Assembly (NCBI GenBank): GCA_016190405.1
Contig: JACPQO010000058.1
Coordinates: 1 to 8,772 of the forward strand
DNA length: 8,772 nt
Reading direction: 5' to 3'
Source: Chloroflexota bacterium
GTDB taxonomy: Bacteria > Chloroflexota > Dehalococcoidia > SM23-28-2 > RBG-16-64-32
The notes beneath the pieces were generated by a model. It was given only the letters and a program-made list of their open reading frames with translations. It ran no database searches and was not told the DNA's origin. Of this stretch, positions 5,533 through 8,772 are shown in pieces (position 1 is the first letter of the stretch; every line of letters begins with the position of its first letter). The translations under genes and the position numbers were made by a program.

Positions 5533-8358
5533 TTGGCCACCGGCGCTACCGCTGTCCGTTTTCTCCTGCTGCCCATCGCTTTCGTCGCCCTGCTGCTTGC
5601 GGACGGCGGCAAACCGGCCGCGGCCGCTCCTGTCCCCGCGCCCGGCGTCGGAACGCTCGTCTTCAACCTCTCGTCCGTTCAGGCGGGCGGGGCGCCGGAT
5701 TACGCGGACCCGTTTCACGATCTGAACAACCACTGCCGCATCCCCAATACCCCGGGCTCCTACATAATGATGGACAAGGACGGCGTGCTCACCGGCTACT
5801 GCGGCTATTCGGACAGCTATTCCAACATCACGGAAACCCGGACCGGCAGCCTTGCCGGCACGGTGGACCTGGAGACTGGCGACGTCGAATTCAGCTACGA
5901 CACGACTGTGAGGTACGCGCAAAGCGGCGGCAGCACGTATACGTATTCCATCAACTTCAACGCAGACGGTGTGGTGAATACGGGTTACCAGGGCACGGCC
6001 AATAGCGCCAGCTTCAGCTTCTCCAAGTCATGCAGCAACAGCGATCCCAATGCCTGCGGCAACGACTCGGACAGCTATTCGTACGGCGGGACGATCGAAT
6101 TCGGGCTGGACATCAAGGCACTGGCTGAAGTGGACCTGAGCATCGACCACATCGAGGTCGTCCAGGTGGTGCAGACCGCCGGCAACGACATGCGGCTCGT
6201 GGCGGGCAAGGCCACGGTGGCCCGCGTGTTCGTCAAGGGCACGCTCCCGATAGACGACGTCAAGCTCACGCTGAAGGGAAAGCGCGGCGGCTCTGACCTG
6301 GGCGAGCCGATCCTGATCAACGGCAGCGCAACAGGCGCTTCTCCGGCGGTGGACCGCGCAGCTAAGACCGGTTCTTTCAACTACCGGCTGCCTGCGGACT
6401 GGACGCACGTCGGCAGCATCGAGTTGGAGGCGGAGGTGAAACCGCCGGAAGGGGTGGCCGATCCTGAAGAGAACAACAACAAGAAGGCAACCGGCGCCAC
6501 CTTCTACGAACGGCGGAGGCTCAACATCGCGTATCTGCCGGTCTGCTACCAGCCACCCGGCCAGGCTGCGCCGGCGTGTCCGGATCAAGTGATCGCCACC
6601 GGCTCCCTCCTCCTGAACAAGCTATTCCCCCTGCCGGACACGGGCGCCATCTACGGGCCGGTCAACGTCCCTAACTGGATCTGGACACAGCCGTTGACGG
6701 CGGACAACCAGAGGACGATCATCGCCGCTCTTCGCAAGCGGTACGACCTTATGCAGCAGTTGTCCGGTGGCTCCGTAGCGGATCAGCTCGCCGGCTGGCT
6801 GCCGCCGATCCCCGACATACTCGCCGGCCTCTCTGACCCGATCTGGAATGGCAGTACCGGAAGGGTGAGCTTCAACCAGATGACCGATGACTTGGGCGAC
6901 TCCCAGCACACGCTGGCGCATGAGGTTGCGCACAACCTGGGTCTGCGCCACCCCAACAAGCCGGACTCCTGCAACGCCAAGGACAACAAAACGGATTGGC
7001 CGTACGCAGATTCCACGGTCCAGGAGTACGGGTGGGATATGGCGCTGAACCAAGTGGTGGCAAAGACGAAGAGAGACCTGATGACCTACTGCACGCCGCC
7101 GGTCGAGAACATCTGGATGTCTCCGCACAGCTACGACAAGCTCTTCCAGGGCAACTTCCAGCCGGCAGCCCTTGGCGGCGTGACCGCCGCCGGCCAGGCG
7201 GCGTACCTCGTGATCAGCGGTTCTGCCATGGCTGACGGGACCGGCGGTACCCTCGATCCGGCTTACACCGTCACTTCCAGCCAGGCGCCGCCGCCGTCGG
7301 ACCCGGACGGGTCCCACTGCCTGCGCTTTGGGCCCACCGTCGTGGACTACTGCTTCACGCTGGAGTTCAAAGACCACCGCACGCAGGAGCCGGAGCCGGA
7401 GGAGTGGTTCTCGCTCGTCGTGCCGCTGCCCGCCGGCGCCACGAGCGTGGCGCTGATGGCAGGCGCCACAGAGCTGGCGCGGCTGGACGCCAGTCCGAGC
7501 GCCCCGTCGCTGGACGTGGCAGCGCCCAACGGCGACTGGACGGCGGGCACCCACACGCTCACCTGGTCCGGCAGCGACGCCGACGGGGACGACGTGCTGT
7601 ACACCGTCCTCTATAGCCCTGACGGCGGCGCTTCGTGGGTCCCCATCGAGGTCGACACGCCGGCATCGGAGTTCTCGTTCGACGTGGCCTCGCTGGAGCC
7701 AAGTCAGCAGGGGATGTTCCGCGTGCTGGCCAGCGACGGGCTCAAGACGACGGAGGAGACAACACCCCCGGTGAAGGTGGGCGCCTCCGAGGCGTCGATT
7801 GACCTGGTCGCCGGCTGGAACCTCATCTCGCTACCTGTGGTGCCGGAAGACCCCGCCTCGGCCATGGTGCTGGCCTCCATCGCCGGCAAGTTCAACAGCG
7901 CCTGGGCCTACCAGGCCGCCGGCGCCCAGGCGGGTGCCCAGACGGACGGCCGTATGGCCGGGGCCGCGGCCGCTACGTGGCTCTCCTACGACCCGGCGGT
8001 GCCGCCTTTCCTGAACACCCTCACCGCCATCGACGTGACGATGGGCGTCTGGGTGAACATGAAGGAGGCCGCCACGCTGACGGTGACGGGGACGCCGCCG
8101 GGCACGACCGAGATCGCCATCGCCCAGGGCTGGAACTTCATCGGCTACCCGTCCGGCCAGACGAAGCCGGTGGCCGATGTCCTGAGCGGCCTCACGTACA
8201 ACTCGGCCTGGGCCTACGACCCGTCGCTATCGCCCAGCCCCTGGCAGAGCTACGACCCCAACGTGCCGCCCTTCCTGAACACGTTGCAGAACTTCACCCC
8301 CGGCCGGGGTTATGCGCTGAACGCCCCGGGTCCGGGGACGGTCACCGTCCAGCCATAG
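5533..8358 (+). CDS. Secreted metzincin-like zinc metalloprotease with C-terminal duplicated GWNLISLPV module
   Basis: The chosen start is TTG at 5533, preceded at 6 bases by a GAGAGGGAG Shine-Dalgarno-like stretch and followed directly by a signal peptide (hydrophobic core FLLLPIAFVALLLA, likely cleavage in the Ala run near residue 32). Residues about 38-195 form a beta-rich, Ser/Thr/Tyr-rich domain of unknown type with two Cys pairs. Residues about 200-330 look CARDB/Ig-like (DLSIDHIEVVQ, ending EENNNKK). The protease domain spans about 330-545 and has HEVAHNLGLRH (His463, Glu464, His467, His473), an HExxHxxGxxH zinc site, and DLMTYC with Met517 as a Met-turn 44 residues later. Together these point to the metzincin clan. 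Then come a beta domain, an Ig/Fn3-like domain (about 660-750, WTAGTHTLTWSGSDADGDD) and the two-repeat module (about 755-941). Family members cleave proteins outside the cell. The substrate is unknown. The C-terminal module is nearly the same as that of the gene upstream. Confidence 0.88.
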   Translation: MATGATAVRFLLLPIAFVALLLADGGKPAAAAPVPAPGVGTLVFNLSSVQAGGAPDYADPFHDLNNHCRIPNTPGSYIMMDKDGVLTGYCGYSDSYSNITETRTGSLAGTVDLETGDVEFSYDTTVRYAQSGGSTYTYSINFNADGVVNTGYQGTANSASFSFSKSCSNSDPNACGNDSDSYSYGGTIEFGLDIKALAEVDLSIDHIEVVQVVQTAGNDMRLVAGKATVARVFVKGTLPIDDVKLTLKGKRGGSDLGEPILINGSATGASPAVDRAAKTGSFNYRLPADWTHVGSIELEAEVKPPEGVADPEENNNKKATGATFYERRRLNIAYLPVCYQPPGQAAPACPDQVIATGSLLLNKLFPLPDTGAIYGPVNVPNWIWTQPLTADNQRTIIAALRKRYDLMQQLSGGSVADQLAGWLPPIPDILAGLSDPIWNGSTGRVSFNQMTDDLGDSQHTLAHEVAHNLGLRHPNKPDSCNAKDNKTDWPYADSTVQEYGWDMALNQVVAKTKRDLMTYCTPPVENIWMSPHSYDKLFQGNFQPAALGGVTAAGQAAYLVISGSAMADGTGGTLDPAYTVTSSQAPPPSDPDGSHCLRFGPTVVDYCFTLEFKDHRTQEPEPEEWFSLVVPLPAGATSVALMAGATELARLDASPSAPSLDVAAPNGDWTAGTHTLTWSGSDADGDDVLYTVLYSPDGGASWVPIEVDTPASEFSFDVASLEPSQQGMFRVLASDGLKTTEETTPPVKVGASEASIDLVAGWNLISLPVVPEDPASAMVLASIAGKFNSAWAYQAAGAQAGAQTDGRMAGAAAATWLSYDPAVPPFLNTLTAIDVTMGVWVNMKEAATLTVTGTPPGTTEIAIAQGWNFIGYPSGQTKPVADVLSGLTYNSAWAYDPSLSPSPWQSYDPNVPPFLNTLQNFTPGRGYALNAPGPGTVTVQP
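7792..8358 (+). repeat. C-terminal surface module, copy 2 (two internal repeats)
   Basis: It starts at [16 protein letters not shown] (GWN at residue 761) and its second half at [12 protein letters not shown] (residue 866). It aligns with 4808-5347 over its whole length apart from an Ala/Gly-rich insert of about 10 residues around 7918-7977. Several stretches of tens of bases are identical or nearly so between the copies. Confidence 0.88.
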
Positions 8359-8387
8359 CAGTCGCGCGGCCCTCACATCCGGCCCCT

Positions 8388-8435
8388 CTGGTTTGCTGGT
8401 TTGCTAGTTTGCTGGTTTGCTGGTTTGCTGGTTAT
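8388..8435 (+). repeat. 8-bp tandem repeat (CTGGTTTG), 6 copies
   Basis: Units are at 8388, 8396, 8404 (CTAGTTTG), 8412, 8420 and 8428 (CTGGTTAT). The array fills most of the gap between the metalloprotease stop and the pyrophosphatase gene and is clearly more T-rich than its surroundings. Confidence 0.9.
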
Positions 8436-8438
8436 ATT
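8409..8438 (+). promoter_or_regulatory. Candidate promoter for the pyrophosphatase gene, within the tandem repeat
   Basis: TTGCTG (8409-8414), an 18-bp spacer and TATATT (8433-8438). The -10 arises from the variant last repeat unit. Transcription would begin near 8445, the GTG start codon, which suggests a leaderless mRNA. No Shine-Dalgarno is visible before that GTG, which fits. Confidence 0.4.
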
Positions 8439-8444
8439 CTCCCT

Positions 8445-8772
8445 GTGCCTGTCCTGAGCGAAGTCGAAGGGCCCCGCCTCCTCCTGGCCACCAACAACCC
8501 CGGCAAGGCCGCCGAGTACCGAGTGCTTCTGGAAGGCTGCGGCTGGGAGATCGTCACGCCCGCCGAGCTGGGTCTGGCGCTGCCCGAGGACGAACCTGGC
8601 GACACCTACGAGGAGAATGCTAGAATAAAGGCGCTTCGCGGCGCCCGGGCCAGCGGCCTGGTGACCCTGGCCGACGACTCCGGCCTGGAGATCGAGGCCC
8701 TGGGCGGGGCGCCGGGTCCCGCCTCGGCCCGCTTCCTGGGTAAGGAGGCCACCTACCCCCAGCGTTTCGAGG
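8445..8772 (+). CDS. rdgB: XTP/dITP pyrophosphatase (RdgB/HAM1 family), N-terminal part, cut by the window edge
   Basis: The 109 visible codons carry the family signatures: RLLLATNNPGKAAEY (the nucleotide-binding TNNxGK loop), DTYEENARIKA, and LADDSGLEIEALGGAPGPASARF with the catalytic Asp in DDSGL. The enzyme hydrolyses XTP and (d)ITP to monophosphates, removing non-canonical purines before they enter DNA or RNA. It is cytoplasmic and usually about 190-205 residues, so roughly half is present. GTG at 8445 is the only usable start near the conserved RLLLATNN and adds ten residues, VPVLSEVEGP, which come from a dispersed repeat. CTG at 8484 would cut into the first strand. Transcription seems independent of the metalloprotease gene upstream. 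Confidence 0.92.
   Translation, partial: MPVLSEVEGPRLLLATNNPGKAAEYRVLLEGCGWEIVTPAELGLALPEDEPGDTYEENARIKALRGARASGLVTLADDSGLEIEALGGAPGPASARFLGKEATYPQRFE
8448..8471 (+). repeat. Dispersed 24-bp repeat, copy 3, used as the pyrophosphatase N-terminus
   Basis: Contains CCTGAGCGAAGTCGAAGGG, the likely consensus form. It begins directly after the GTG start codon and encodes PVLSEVEG in the pyrophosphatase frame. Related copies lie at 2692-2715 (minus) and 5361-5384. Confidence 0.8.

Noticed and set aside
6622..7554. Minus-strand frame opposite the metalloprotease
   Set aside because: It is antisense to the zinc-site region and has no independent coding evidence.
8359..8387. Possible terminator after the metalloprotease stop
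   Set aside because: Only short GGCC self-complementary pieces are present, with no good stem and no T tract.

Overview
The window is GC-rich (about two thirds G+C) bacterial DNA, with every gene on the + strand and short gaps between genes. Three things suggest a Chloroflexota genome, possibly Dehalococcoidia-like: the codon use, the Thr-Pro linker surface proteins ending in a 'GWNLISLPV' module, and dispersed short repeats with the core CCTGAGCGAAGTCGAAGGG. This placement rests on general resemblance, because the window contains no marker gene.

Positions 1-3953 hold three hydrolase genes that look like one transcription unit. They are the C-terminal part of a GH38 alpha-mannosidase (open at the window's left edge), a long-form 'cyclase family' metal-dependent hydrolase, and an M20 family amidohydrolase/dipeptidase of the AbgB/PM20D2 type. 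The first two are 11 bp apart with a perfect Shine-Dalgarno at the junction. The last two are separated by an 80-bp composite repeat. A catabolic role (glycan, amide and peptide scavenging) is plausible, but no common pathway can be read from the sequence.

Positions 3994-8358 hold two secreted proteins. The first has a signal peptide, a lamin-tail-like domain, a long Thr/Pro linker and a C-terminal module, but its reading frame is broken inside the linker by what looks like one extra T at 4601. The second is a 941-residue secreted metalloprotease with a HEVAHNLGLRH zinc motif and a Met-turn. Both end in nearly the same module of about 180 residues, itself an internal duplication. An orphan copy of the module's last 13 codons lies between the two genes, next to a dispersed repeat, so this locus has been rearranged.

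From 8445 to the right edge is the start of an RdgB/HAM1-type XTP/dITP pyrophosphatase gene. Its promoter region is an 8-bp tandem repeat, and its first codons lie in a copy of the same dispersed repeat found twice upstream.

The most notable signals are the shared duplicated C-terminal module with signs of exchange between copies, the linker frameshift, the orphan module tail, the dispersed repeat used as coding sequence, and the related 7-bp tandem repeats inserted in frame in the mannosidase gene. No tRNA, rRNA, CRISPR array or insertion-sequence transposase was seen.
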